Source: Paludibacteraceae bacterium (GTDB lineage Bacteria > Bacteroidota > Bacteroidia > Bacteroidales > Paludibacteraceae). From it: 64,000 nt of DNA. Positions 27,162 to 35,837 of the stretch are shown in pieces. Location of the stretch: assembly GCA_024401435.1 (NCBI GenBank), contig JAKSLB010000010.1:36350-100349 (forward strand). The letters are read 5' to 3'. The translations under genes were made by a program, and so were the position numbers. Position 1 is the stretch's first letter. Each line of letters begins with the position of its first letter. Under the pieces are notes generated by a model. It was not told the origin of the DNA. It made no database searches and saw nothing but the letters and a program-made list of their open reading frames with translations.

Positions 27162-27383
27162 ATGGAAGATAAGATAAATATTTATCAGACTGCCGATGAA
27201 GAGGCTACTGCTAAACTGAAAGCTGCCATGCTGAAATTAAATCTTTCTGCTCGTGCTTATGATCGTATTCTAAAGGTAGCACGAACCATTGCAGACCTCG
27301 ATCACTCGGAAAATGTAGAAACTCGACATATATCAGAGGCTATTAATTATCGAAATCTGGATAGAGAGGGCTGGATGATTTAA
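27162..27383 (+). pseudogene. Chimeric fragment: RhuM-like N terminus fused to duplicated yifB 3' end
   Basis: The frame from ATG 27162 encodes about 12 residues, [12 protein letters not shown], resembling the start of RhuM-family proteins (xIYQTxDG). It then runs in frame into 60 residues identical to the YifB C terminus and ends GWMI. It has no complete domain of either family and is best read as a recombination remnant. Whether it is translated is unknown. An upstream in-frame ATG at 27072 also exists, but that stretch has no recognisable content. Confidence 0.75.
27196..27374 (+). repeat. Direct repeat copy 2: displaced 3' end of yifB
   Basis: This is the second copy of the 179-base block at 25859-26037, 1337 bases downstream and 98-99 percent identical by hand alignment. 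It marks the right boundary of the inserted nuclease region. Confidence 0.95.
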
Positions 27384-27732
27384 TTCTATACAGATTAATT
27401 TGACCATAGTCAGCAACTTTTGGTTTATTTTTTGGACATTTTAATTTAATTGTTTTTATATATTTGCATAATAAATTAGATAATATTTGATTTAAGGGGA
27501 TTTCTATAAATTGCTTTGTAGTGATTTTGAAGATTTTGTCAGACAGATTGCTAATTTGAAAGAAGGAGCAGTGCGGGCACTGTGACTGAGTGAAAATCAG
27601 CAAGATGACGACAAAAATTCAAAAGCACACAAAAGATTGAAAAATAATTCTTATTTAAAAATTAAAAAAAATCGGAGAATTTATAGAAGTTCCCTTAAGG
27701 TATATAAAGGGGGTTATTGATATCAAAAAAAC
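27384..27732. repeat. Intergenic region with an inverted pair of a dispersed repeat
   Basis: No gene is supported. It contains TTAAGGGGATTTCTATAAAT (from 27492) and, inverted, GAATTTATAGAAGTTCCCTT (from 27677), two members of a short dispersed repeat seen at five other places in the window. Between them is the string AAAATCAGCAAGATG (about 27592), which recurs near 33343. The inverted arrangement resembles a small non-autonomous element or its remnant. Confidence 0.55.
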
Positions 27733-30291
27733 ATGAAAAAGAAAATTACTATAGGGGCTATATTGGCATTGTTAATGGGTATAGCAATTTATTTATTCTG
27801 TTCAAAAAACCTTTCAGGTGGAAATGACGGTGATAGTGACAATTCGGATGATGATTATGGAAATTATGATAATTCGCATTCGGATGATTATGATGAAGAT
27901 GAATCTGAGTCAGAGTCTATTAAAACGATTTCTGTGAATGGCGTCACCTTCAATATGGTTTTAGTTGGTAATGAGGAAGATAACCATTATATTCTTGGTT
28001 CTAATCTAACTGGTGTTGGATTACGAACTAGTGAATTTGAATATGACCATGAAAAGAAAGATGATGCTGAAGATGAAAGTGATGATGATGTATATTATGA
28101 AAAATATGATTCTGATTTTACTAATGAAGAATTGGGATTTAATAATGGATATGATGAATGGGCCGATTATGATGAAGGTCCTCTTCATTATGTTTCATTA
28201 TCCAATCCTGATTTCTATATTGGTGAAACTGAAGTGACTGTCGAATTGTGGGATGCCGTTATGGATGATTCTGTTTCATTGTATGTCTCACCTAAACATC
28301 CTATTACAAACGTATCATGGTATGATTGCTGTAATTTTATTGAGAGACTCAATGACCTTACGGGCTATAATTTCCGTCTTCCAACAGAAGCAGAATGGGA
28401 AATAGCAGCTGTAGGATTGACATCGAATCCTGGAGATCGGTATCGGTATTCTGGAAGTGATTCCTGTAAAGATGTCGCATGGTATAATGAAAATACCCAA
28501 TCTGTTCACGATGTCGCCCTCTTACAAGCTAATCAGCTTGGAATATATGATATGAGTGGTAATGTTTGGGAATGGTGCTTAGATTATTATGATGATGCAT
28601 ATTATGATAAATGTAAATATAGGGATCCTTTATGTACAAATAACACAGGAGAGAAAGTATTGCGAGGAGGTAGTTTTACAGAACCCTACAATCGCGTTAG
28701 ACCGCAACAAAGAATAGGAAGATATCCAGATTATTCAGATTATTATGACATAGATTTCGGATTTCGTCTGTATTTGTCAAAAAATTCAAAAGACGTATAT
28801 AAAAACAAGGCAGTAACAGATAAAGATATCTATGAATATGTACCTTTATCTAGATATTTTAAAGGCGAATCTATGAATACAAAACCTCTTAATGTAACAA
28901 AACAAGTAATTCCTGATGGATTGAAATATACAATCAATGATGATGTATCTTTTGTTTTGAAAAAAGTTCAGGGGGGAACTTTCACTATGGGTGATCCTAA
29001 GGACAATAGGAAAGTAAGCATAACATATGATTATTATATAGGCGAAACGGAGGTGACGGATGATTTATACTATACGTTAGAGAAAGAGAATAAATATAGA
29101 AAAACCTTTCTTCAAAAGCCATTATGTGATATTTCGTATAATGCAGTTTTAGCTCTACTCGATTCTCTTAAATCTCTAACAGGTGATGATTTTAGACTTC
29201 CTACAGAAGCTGAATGGGAATATGCAGCTCAAGGTGGTAATAAAAGTAAATCATTTGTTTATGCTGGCACTAACAATTTAAATGATGTTGTTTGTGATAT
29301 GATTAGAAACGTTAAACAACGTTGTGCCAATGAGTTAGGATTGTATGATATGAGTGGTAACGTTTGGGAATTTTGTTATGACCAATACCAAGAAGATTTT
29401 TATAAATATTTGCCGAATGTTAATCCTGTCGGATGCCCTTTAAACACTGATATGGTTATGGCAAAAGGTGGTGGTGCAGATGATAATGCTACTCAAAATG
29501 ATTTTAAATGTTATTCTACTAAATTTTGCGATCGTACACATGGGAAATCGAATATTGGATTCCGCCTTTGTTTATCAAGTTTTACACCCAATTCAGATGC
29601 TTATTTTGAAATAAAAAATCCAACAAAAACATCCGAAAATAATTATGAGATATATCGTTTGAACGATTATATTTCCTTTAAAATGGTTCCTGTTAAAGCT
29701 GGAAAGTTTACGAAAGATGCAACTAACGAGAACACTAAAAATAAGAAGAGTGTCAACTCTTTTAAAGCGTCTGTTGATAATGATTTTAGCATTGGAGAAA
29801 CCGAAGTTACACAAGAGTTATATTATGCTGTGATGGGATCCAATCCATCTACGTATGCAAATCCTAAAGGTCCTGTATCTAATGTTTCTTGGAATGATAT
29901 TATGACATTCATAAATAAATTGAATACAATATTCAAAACCGACTTCAGGTTGCCAACTGAATATGAATGGGAATTCTCTGCGAAAGGAGGAAATTTGTCT
30001 AAAAATTATGTTTTCTCAGGAAGCAATACGTTAAATGATGTTGCGTGGTATTTAAGCAACAAAAAACCAATGAAATGCTATAGTGTTGCTACTAAAAAAC
30101 CAAACGAATTGGGACTTTATGATATGAGTGGAAACGTTTGGGAATGTTGTTCGGATAAAAATAGTAATAATAATATAGTGCTTCTTGGAGGAGGTCTTTA
30201 TAGCGATATGGCAACATGTTCTTTTATTAATAGATATGAAATCTCAACGTCATATAAAAATATGGGAATGGGATTCCGATTAGTTCGATAA
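27733..30291 (+). CDS. Triple SUMF1/formylglycine-enzyme-like domain surface protein
   Basis: An 852-residue protein with an N-terminal membrane anchor or signal (about 4-23) and an extremely acidic Asp/Ser/Glu linker (about 28-62). Three SUMF1 domains follow at about 65-355, 395-620 and 655-852. Each repeats the family motifs IGETEVT, FRLPTE(A/Y)EWE and LG(I/L)YDMSGNVWE. The two catalytic Cys of true formylglycine-generating enzymes, expected just before the terminal GFR, are absent in domains 1 and 3 and irregular in domain 2. It is therefore probably a binding or structural fold, as in GldK-type proteins, rather than an enzyme. Domain 1 also has an acidic insertion (about 100-140). Confidence 0.88.
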   Translation: MKKKITIGAILALLMGIAIYLFCSKNLSGGNDGDSDNSDDDYGNYDNSHSDDYDEDESESESIKTISVNGVTFNMVLVGNEEDNHYILGSNLTGVGLRTSEFEYDHEKKDDAEDESDDDVYYEKYDSDFTNEELGFNNGYDEWADYDEGPLHYVSLSNPDFYIGETEVTVELWDAVMDDSVSLYVSPKHPITNVSWYDCCNFIERLNDLTGYNFRLPTEAEWEIAAVGLTSNPGDRYRYSGSDSCKDVAWYNENTQSVHDVALLQANQLGIYDMSGNVWEWCLDYYDDAYYDKCKYRDPLCTNNTGEKVLRGGSFTEPYNRVRPQQRIGRYPDYSDYYDIDFGFRLYLSKNSKDVYKNKAVTDKDIYEYVPLSRYFKGESMNTKPLNVTKQVIPDGLKYTINDDVSFVLKKVQGGTFTMGDPKDNRKVSITYDYYIGETEVTDDLYYTLEKENKYRKTFLQKPLCDISYNAVLALLDSLKSLTGDDFRLPTEAEWEYAAQGGNKSKSFVYAGTNNLNDVVCDMIRNVKQRCANELGLYDMSGNVWEFCYDQYQEDFYKYLPNVNPVGCPLNTDMVMAKGGGADDNATQNDFKCYSTKFCDRTHGKSNIGFRLCLSSFTPNSDAYFEIKNPTKTSENNYEIYRLNDYISFKMVPVKAGKFTKDATNENTKNKKSVNSFKASVDNDFSIGETEVTQELYYAVMGSNPSTYANPKGPVSNVSWNDIMTFINKLNTIFKTDFRLPTEYEWEFSAKGGNLSKNYVFSGSNTLNDVAWYLSNKKPMKCYSVATKKPNELGLYDMSGNVWECCSDKNSNNNIVLLGGGLYSDMATCSFINRYEISTSYKNMGMGFRLVR

Positions 30292-30442
30292 TGGGTATAA
30301 TTTCATTCATACTATTATTTTATTAATCAAGAGAATATACTTATAACGTGGTAAGTAAATATATAAGTCTTATGTTTTTATCATGTCCTGGTATATTATC
30401 ATGTTTACATTTGAAAAATCAATTTTACTAATTACAACAATA

Positions 30443-31339
30443 ATGATTAAATATCTATTTAAAAACATATTTATTTTGTGTGCTTGCTTGATACCCTCAA
30501 TAATGTCGGCTCAAGACTCAGAAAAATCAGACCTTGAATCTTTAAATATTAGAGGTCAAGTAAAAAAAATCTTTTACTATAAGGCTGACTTTGTGATGGG
30601 GAAAGTGATGAAAGAATATCTTTCTTCTGTTGAATGGTATACGCCTAAAGGATACCTTATTTCACGATACTATTATGATATTGATGGAAATGTAACTTAT
30701 ATAGATTCATGTACATATAATAAGGCTGGAGATAAAGTGGAAGTCAAATCTGGTCATTTAACAAATGGTTTTAAATTATCACAATCGTTTAAGTATGATT
30801 CTAACCATAATATGATTGAATCAATTCGATATGGTATGAATGAAGAAGAGGTTCAAAAATTTACATACACGATTGCAAATAATAGAAGAACATCTTGGTC
30901 ATGGTATTCAAAGGGTAATTTAATCAGAAAATACGATAATGTTTATAATAAAAAGGGCGAATTGATAGAATGTCGTTATGATACTGTTGTGTATATATCA
31001 AAATATGATAACGGGGATTTAGTGTCTGTTGAAGGTAATGATGGTTATAGCTATAGTGCAGAATATGACAAACATCATAATGTACTTAAAGAAACTACTT
31101 CTGGAATGGGTGTGACAACTTATAAATATCAAGATGGTTTTTTCGTTGAATCTATATGGACTCGTCCTGATAATGATATGACCAGAATGTACTTTAAAGG
31201 AAGATCAGTATTACGCAAAACCCAAAAAGTTGATAAGTATGGCAATCCTACAGAAAAAGTAGATTACTATAGTGATGGCGCTGGTACAGAAGAAAAAGTC
31301 AATTCGGTTATCGTTTGTGAATACGAATATTATAAATAA
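30443..31339 (+). CDS. Secreted YD-repeat-like hypothetical protein
   Basis: A 298-residue protein from MIKYLFKNIF, giving a good signal peptide (residues 1-24, cleavage after IMSAQ). The frame is open 20 codons further up to an ATG at 30383, but that would place the signal peptide internally. The mature part is a run of beta-strand repeats of the YD/RHS flavour: YYYDIDGNVTYIDSCTYNKAG, YDSNHNMIESIRYG, YSAEYDKHHNVLKETT, DKYGNPTEKVDYYSDG. Such proteins occur widely in Bacteroidetes as secreted or outer-surface factors. There is no toxin-like C terminus. Function unknown. Confidence 0.7.
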   Translation: MIKYLFKNIFILCACLIPSIMSAQDSEKSDLESLNIRGQVKKIFYYKADFVMGKVMKEYLSSVEWYTPKGYLISRYYYDIDGNVTYIDSCTYNKAGDKVEVKSGHLTNGFKLSQSFKYDSNHNMIESIRYGMNEEEVQKFTYTIANNRRTSWSWYSKGNLIRKYDNVYNKKGELIECRYDTVVYISKYDNGDLVSVEGNDGYSYSAEYDKHHNVLKETTSGMGVTTYKYQDGFFVESIWTRPDNDMTRMYFKGRSVLRKTQKVDKYGNPTEKVDYYSDGAGTEEKVNSVIVCEYEYYK

Positions 31340-31796
31340 CGTGAGTTCGATGAATTTTTTTATAATTGCTGTCCGCTAAACTAAATTTAATTTAGCATAT
31401 CCCCTCTCCTACTGATTGTATTATTATGATTATGTATGGATACAAATTCTTTATTATACCAATAATTTCCATCATTTGTTTTTTATGGTTTAATTCCTTT
31501 TGTATCTCTATTTCAGTGCAATATCTATTATATTATATTTGAATTGTTCCATTTTTAGATTCTCAAAGGCTTAATTATCAAATTTTTAGTGTAGAATATT
31601 GAAAATCAGCGTGTTGTATGCAAAATGTTAATTTATAGACAATTATGAAAATAGAAAAATATCCTTTGAGATGATATAAAATGAGGGAAATATTATGAGA
31701 TTACTACAATAAGAAAATGTGATTTAAGTGTTCGAGCTTATTTCACAATATGCTCGAAACTTAAATCACCTATCATGTATAGCTGTTATTTAAAAG
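31340..31796. repeat. Intergenic region with a degenerate TGTCCGCTAAAC element
   Basis: No gene is visible. At 31370-31381 lies TGTCCGCTAAAC, the end sequence of the elements at 34.3 and 37.7 kb. It is followed by GGATACAAATTC...TATTATACC (about 31438-31465), which parallels their interior. It appears to be a third, decayed copy with no matching right end. The minus-strand hairpin at 31719-31769 lies in the same gap. Confidence 0.6.
31719..31769 (-). terminator. Long hairpin terminator of the parA operon
   Basis: A stem of 18-19 base pairs with one bulged base (31719-31737 with 31752-31769) around a 14-base loop, 28 bases after the stop of the DUF3408-like gene. It is unusually long for a terminator and could also be a protein-binding palindrome. 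Confidence 0.6.
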
Positions 31797-32117
31797 TTAC
31801 AAACACTCTTTGTTGAATTTTTTCAATTCTGTCTCAAAAGTAGCTTTAAATCGTTCGTCAATAATTTCGGTCATTAAATCACGAATGTTTTTACCTGTAA
31901 GACTGGAAAGAGTTTTTAATTTTTTATGAGCGTTTGTGGTAATAGAGACATTGATATATTTTTCAGGTTCTGAATTCTGTTTTTCTTCTTTGGTTATATC
32001 TTGATTGTTCTCTTCCTTTTTTGAAGAGATGATATTACCGTTTTGGGTTCTACCCTCTTCTAGTTTTTGTTTTTCTAACTCACCTGAAGCTTGTAGTAAT
32101 TGTGCGAAGCTATCCAT
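31797..32117 (-). CDS. DUF3408-like / ribbon-helix-helix partner of ParA
   Basis: A 106-residue protein. The N-terminal half is charged and likely disordered. The C-terminal half, KYINVSITTNAHKKLKTLSS (about 52-71) then GKNIRDLMTEIIDERF, has the strand-helix-helix pattern of ribbon-helix-helix DNA-binding proteins and resembles the DUF3408 TraB-type proteins of Bacteroides elements. It starts 22 bases after parA. With ParA it could form a type Ib-like partition or regulatory pair acting on the repeats upstream of parA. Confidence 0.65.
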   Translation of the reverse strand: MDSFAQLLQASGELEKQKLEEGRTQNGNIISSKKEENNQDITKEEKQNSEPEKYINVSITTNAHKKLKTLSSLTGKNIRDLMTEIIDERFKATFETELKKFNKECL

Positions 32118-32139
32118 ATCTATTATTGTTTAAGTTATT

Positions 32140-32856
32140 TTACTTTTTACTTTTTTGAACGTGAAGTGTTAACATTAGTATGATTTCATCGAAAACACAA
32201 CGTTGTTCGAATGAAACTTTGCTTTCTATTGTGGATGCAGCTCTTCGGTTGCTGACAAGGTCTGATATCGAATGATCTAAGAAAGGAATCCCTAAGTTTC
32301 CATTATTAATACTATTAATAATTTCTCTAGATTCCTTTTCGTTTTTATTAACCTTGTTTAATACTCCGACATAGGAGGTTTCTAAGTTGAATTTTTCTTT
32401 CTTCTCGGCAATTATTTCTTTGAATTTTTGTAAGAATTTCAATGTGGAAGAAAAATCAATTGGTGTTGGCACTACTGGAATAATTGCAAAATCCAATAGA
32501 TAATACATTGTAATGACACCAGCTTGAACCATATTACCCGGAAAGTCTACTAGTATGATATCGTATTTTTCTTTTAATCCAACAATATGATCTTTGAATT
32601 CATCTGAATTTATGGCTAAAACTTCGTACATATTGTCTTTTTGCTCTTGCGTGATGCCAGGAGATGCTAATTCTCTTTCTCGAATACCTAGAAACGATCT
32701 TTGAAAATCATCACAATCTACGACAGCAACTGATAATCCTTTTTTCTTACCTATTGTATTAAGATAATTGGCAAACATTGCTGTGAGTGTCGTTTTGCCA
32801 CAACCACCCTTTTGCGACACAAACGAAATGACTAAACCTGGAAGAACTTTACCCAT
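32140..32856 (-). CDS. ParA/TraA-family ATPase
   Basis: A 238-residue protein with the deviant Walker A KGGCGKTTLTAMFANYL (about 16-32), the Walker A' VVDCDDFQRSFLG and Walker B YDIILVDFPGNMVQAG, typical of the ParA/MinD superfamily. CTnDOT-like elements begin their tra region with a ParA called TraA followed by DUF3408 genes, the same order as here. However, the traE-N genes lie 9.3 kb away, beyond core-type genes. It may therefore be the displaced head of the same element or an independent partition cassette. Confidence 0.88.
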   Translation of the reverse strand: MGKVLPGLVISFVSQKGGCGKTTLTAMFANYLNTIGKKKGLSVAVVDCDDFQRSFLGIRERELASPGITQEQKDNMYEVLAINSDEFKDHIVGLKEKYDIILVDFPGNMVQAGVITMYYLLDFAIIPVVPTPIDFSSTLKFLQKFKEIIAEKKEKFNLETSYVGVLNKVNKNEKESREIINSINNGNLGIPFLDHSISDLVSNRRAASTIESKVSFEQRCVFDEIILMLTLHVQKSKK

Positions 32857-34080
32857 AATGTTTTTTTATTACAATGTTATTTTATGATAAATGTTATTTT
32901 GTTTTTATGCAATATAATGATTTGGATTTTATGCAATATTACATTGTTATATTATTACGATTTTCATCTTGTCACATTATAGTAATTTTATTTTTATTAC
33001 TATTTTGTAAAAATGAATAATCACATATTTGTAACAAATCATTAATACTATAATGCAAATATACAATATCATTTTATTATAAAAAAGAAATTATGTAAAA
33101 ATGTGTGTATGTAATATGCATTTTTTTGTAAAATATATATTATTGTGTTGTTGTTATTATTATTATAATGTGAAAATGTAATAATGTGATAATATCGGAT
33201 GGGGTTTGTCAAGAACCTATTTTTTCTAATTTCATTTTCCCTGATCATAAAGAATGTTATGGTCGAATGCTATGATTGTGATTGGTTTGGATAGAACGTT
33301 TTTGATTATGAAATCAATGAAATGTTATGATTGGTTGAAAATCAGCAAGATAGCATTTTTGATTTATTGTGTATAAAAATTAAGGTGTGCTCTTTGTTGA
33401 ACAGTGTTTCCTTGTTGGCCGATTCGTGTAGTTTCCCTCGTGATATTCCTTCCTGCTTGTTATTGGAATAATCTAAATCTCTTATTTTTACTTGTAAGTT
33501 ATTGATTCTCAATTGTTGTGAAAATGTTATAATGTAATAATGTGATGTTTTTTTCTCGTGCTATAGAGAGATGTTGCTTCCGTGCGTCTTGTTTTTATTG
33601 TCTCATATTTGTATTTTCGTGCTTTTCCCTCCTATGTGTGCCATCTTTCTTTGTGATTCATTGGTTTTAGTTGATGTGATCATCTTTTGGACGTGTGGCG
33701 CAGGTTCTTTTTCGTCCTGATATTCCTTAGGTTTCTTGCGTTGCCGTTATTGTTATGGGAGAGCTCTTCTTTTCTTTTGTTATACGTAAAAATATATGAA
33801 TGTAATTATGTGGTAATACTTTTTTTGCGAAATTGTTAACTGATAGCTTTTGTGAAAATATTTTTGTTTGAAAAATGTAATGATGTTAAAAATGTGATAT
33901 TACATAAATATTATATATATGTAAAAATGTTATTAATGTATTATTACATTAATGTTGAAATATATTTGTGTGTTAATGTACTTGCGTTTTTTCGTGTTAA
34001 TGTAAAAAGATTTTATTGTTTTGATTGAAATAATGTAATATTACATAATGTGTTATCAGTAATTTTTATTCGAGCCATAT
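32857..34080. repeat. AT-rich region with iterated AATGTAATAATGTGAT-type motifs
   Basis: No gene is supported. Variants of a motif built from ATGTAAT/ATTACAT recur at about 32930-32968, 33175-33192, 33531-33546, 33875-33960 (several) and 34031-34055, partly palindromic (AATGTAATATTACATAATGT). A T/G-rich interval (about 33390-33780) with few A on the plus strand separates two groups. Placement directly upstream of a parA-RHH operon is what a partition site, operator or origin would look like. Confidence 0.6.
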
Positions 34081-34266
34081 TGAATTATACAACGTTAAAA
34101 ACCAAAGGAGTGTTGAAGTGTTGTATTTCACACAAAATTGTAGGATGTTCCCTTCCCTTGAGACTGCCTCTCAAGAGAAAAGGATTGGATGCATGTCTGA
34201 CTGGAATTCTGTAGATTGAAAACAACGAGAATCTTATCTGTTGCTTAAATTTATCGAACTTATGTA
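34081..34266 (+). repeat. Composite repeat R2, copy A
   Basis: About 186 bases matching 37098-37386. Shared segments include AACGTTAAAA, TTGAAGTGTTGTATT, AAAATTGTAGGA, GGATGCATGTCT and GTAGATTGAAAAC. Copy B carries about 75- and 30-base insertions. No intact ORF; it is probably a remnant of an insertion sequence or other mobile element. Confidence 0.8.
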
Positions 34267-34328
34267 TTATAGTAGAGTAGGGGAGTGTTGTTACTTTATT
34301 GGGGCTTCAGACTATTTTTATATTATGC

Positions 34329-34786
34329 TGTCCGCTAAACTTTTTATGTGTTTAAATTTTTTGCAAAAATGAATTATATAATTAATAATACATAATAATC
34401 GCATTCTATGTTATGAGCAACCCCCTTAGGGTTTGTGGACGGGGATACAAATTCATTATTCTACCGATATGGAACTCCTACGGGGTTCTGAGAGAAAAGG
34501 TCCTCCAATTTTTTATTGGAAAGTCACCTGCCAACATTACCCCCTTGTAGAGACGCAATATTTTGCGTCTCTACCCCCAATATTTTGTCTCTCTACCGAA
34601 ATCACCCCCAATGTTGTTATCGTGATGTATCCTTGAACCCCATCGGGTTTTCATATCTATAACAATGATTCGTAACGTGATGTTTCACAACTCCATCGGG
34701 GGTGCACATTTTGAATGGGCATATCTTATGTTTTCATGTTTGTATCCGCTGTATTTCAATGTGTTCGAATTTTTTATTAGCGGACA
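34329..34786. mobile_element. MITE-like element with TGTCCGCTAA inverted ends, copy 1
   Basis: A 458-base element starting TGTCCGCTAAAC and ending with the complement TTAGCGGACA. Its left 170 bases are close to the element at 37729. Inside is a hairpin, 12 base pairs at 34547-34558 with 34563-34574, of the GTAGAGACGCAA type. No transposase is encoded; the short ORF inside is not convincing. Confidence 0.75.
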
Positions 34787-34875
34787 ATGATAATTCTATA
34801 TCATGTTAGTCTTTCGGTTCTTTGCATAAAAAAAGCCACTTGTAATAAGTGGCTTTCCTTGCAATTCTATTTATT
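34787..34875 (-). terminator. Likely terminator hairpin of the GH16 gene
   Basis: Minus-strand sequence past the GH16 stop contains AAAGCCACTTATTACAAGTG then GCTTTTTTTATG: a stem AAAGCCACTT with AAGTGGCTTT (about 34830-34853) followed by T7. It is a good rho-independent terminator. Confidence 0.75.
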
Positions 34876-35742
34876 TTACTTAACTTCTTCTTTGGTAAGT
34901 TTTAGTACTATTTCACCATTTTCAATGACTATATTTGATGGACTTTCTGTTACTAGTTCCATACCCCAGTTCCCTTTTAACCATCTAGATGAATTGAACG
35001 AATCAAACTCATCGGTCCACTTTTCTGTGAAAGTATTTGTTTCTGTGTCATAATCGTATACTTTGACATAGTCAATACGTTGTTCAATAGGAAGCTTGTT
35101 TGGATTTAGTTTCAATACCCAACTTTGACTATTACTTGCCCATAGATTAAAACGTAGACTTTGTTTTTTGACAAGTGCGCTTACTTGTGCTTTATTGTCA
35201 TTGGTGACTTGTGTTTTTCTTACTAAAAGGTCATCTAAATACCATGCTACATAATTGGGTGTCCAATCTATTCTGTAAACATGATATTCGCTATCGATAG
35301 GGTTGGCGAGTGCATACATTTTCTCTGATGTTACTTTTGCTTCTGCTTTTCCTGTGATAATGTTAGATTGAAATGCTGATTTGTATTTTCCAATTACTTC
35401 AATATCAATCTCATTCCATACAATATCTCCTCCTCGATATGAATCGTTGTAGTATAAAAACATTGAATTAACACAACCTGGAGCATAGGCCATTTTCATT
35501 TTAGCTTCAAAACGACCATACATAAAACTCTCTCTTGTGTATAGTTCTGCTCCATAATATTTATATTGTACGTTCGGATCTACTTCAAAAGATTCATTTT
35601 TTTCTTCAATTAGGGGGTAGATAGGAGCTTCTTTCTCTGGCTCAACTGTGGGTGTTACGGGAGTGTCTTCTTCCTCTTCTTTGGAACAGGATATAGCTGT
35701 TGCTAATAGTCCTATACATAGAAAATAATGCAAATACTTCAT
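34876..35742 (-). CDS. Glycoside hydrolase family 16 lipoprotein
   Basis: A 288-residue protein with a lipoprotein signal (lipobox AISC, Cys19) and an acidic Glu/Thr/Pro linker. The GH16 beta-jelly-roll has GRFEAKMKMAYAPG (about 76-89) and the catalytic WNEIDIEVIGK segment. The active-site ExDxE is at residues 111-115, and DSEYHVYRIDWTPNYVAWYL follows. It likely cleaves beta-1,3(4)-glucans or a related polysaccharide at the cell surface. A C-terminal segment of about 50 residues repeats a strand motif (WTDEFDSFNSSRWLKGNWGM) that looks like another partial GH16 entry motif and may be circularly permuted. It pairs with the DUF5074 lipoprotein upstream. Confidence 0.9.
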   Translation of the reverse strand: MKYLHYFLCIGLLATAISCSKEEEEDTPVTPTVEPEKEAPIYPLIEEKNESFEVDPNVQYKYYGAELYTRESFMYGRFEAKMKMAYAPGCVNSMFLYYNDSYRGGDIVWNEIDIEVIGKYKSAFQSNIITGKAEAKVTSEKMYALANPIDSEYHVYRIDWTPNYVAWYLDDLLVRKTQVTNDNKAQVSALVKKQSLRFNLWASNSQSWVLKLNPNKLPIEQRIDYVKVYDYDTETNTFTEKWTDEFDSFNSSRWLKGNWGMELVTESPSNIVIENGEIVLKLTKEEVK

Positions 35743-35837
35743 ATTATTTAGTTTAAAAAGTTAATTTAATGTTCGTGTGTCTCATCATTATATGTGCATA
35801 TATATATATTAATCTTTGCATACATCATTGTTTATCT

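Noticed and set aside
27343-27603. An 86-codon minus-strand ORF with a CPHC motif after the yifB tail copy
   Set aside because: It crosses a dispersed repeat and the end of the duplicated yifB tail. The plus-strand reading of the same stretch (SDFEDFVRQIANLKEG then a stop) looks equally protein-like, so neither can be supported beyond a possible decayed gene.
27733-30291. Active formylglycine-generating enzyme
   Set aside because: The catalytic Cys pair before the terminal GFR motif is absent or misplaced in all three domains, and no sulfatase gene with an exported CxPxR motif is nearby.
34433-34636. A 67-codon ORF inside the MITE-like element
   Set aside because: It lies across inverted repeats and the GTAGAGACGCAA palindrome, is rich in unlikely residues, and is not preserved in the copy at 37729.
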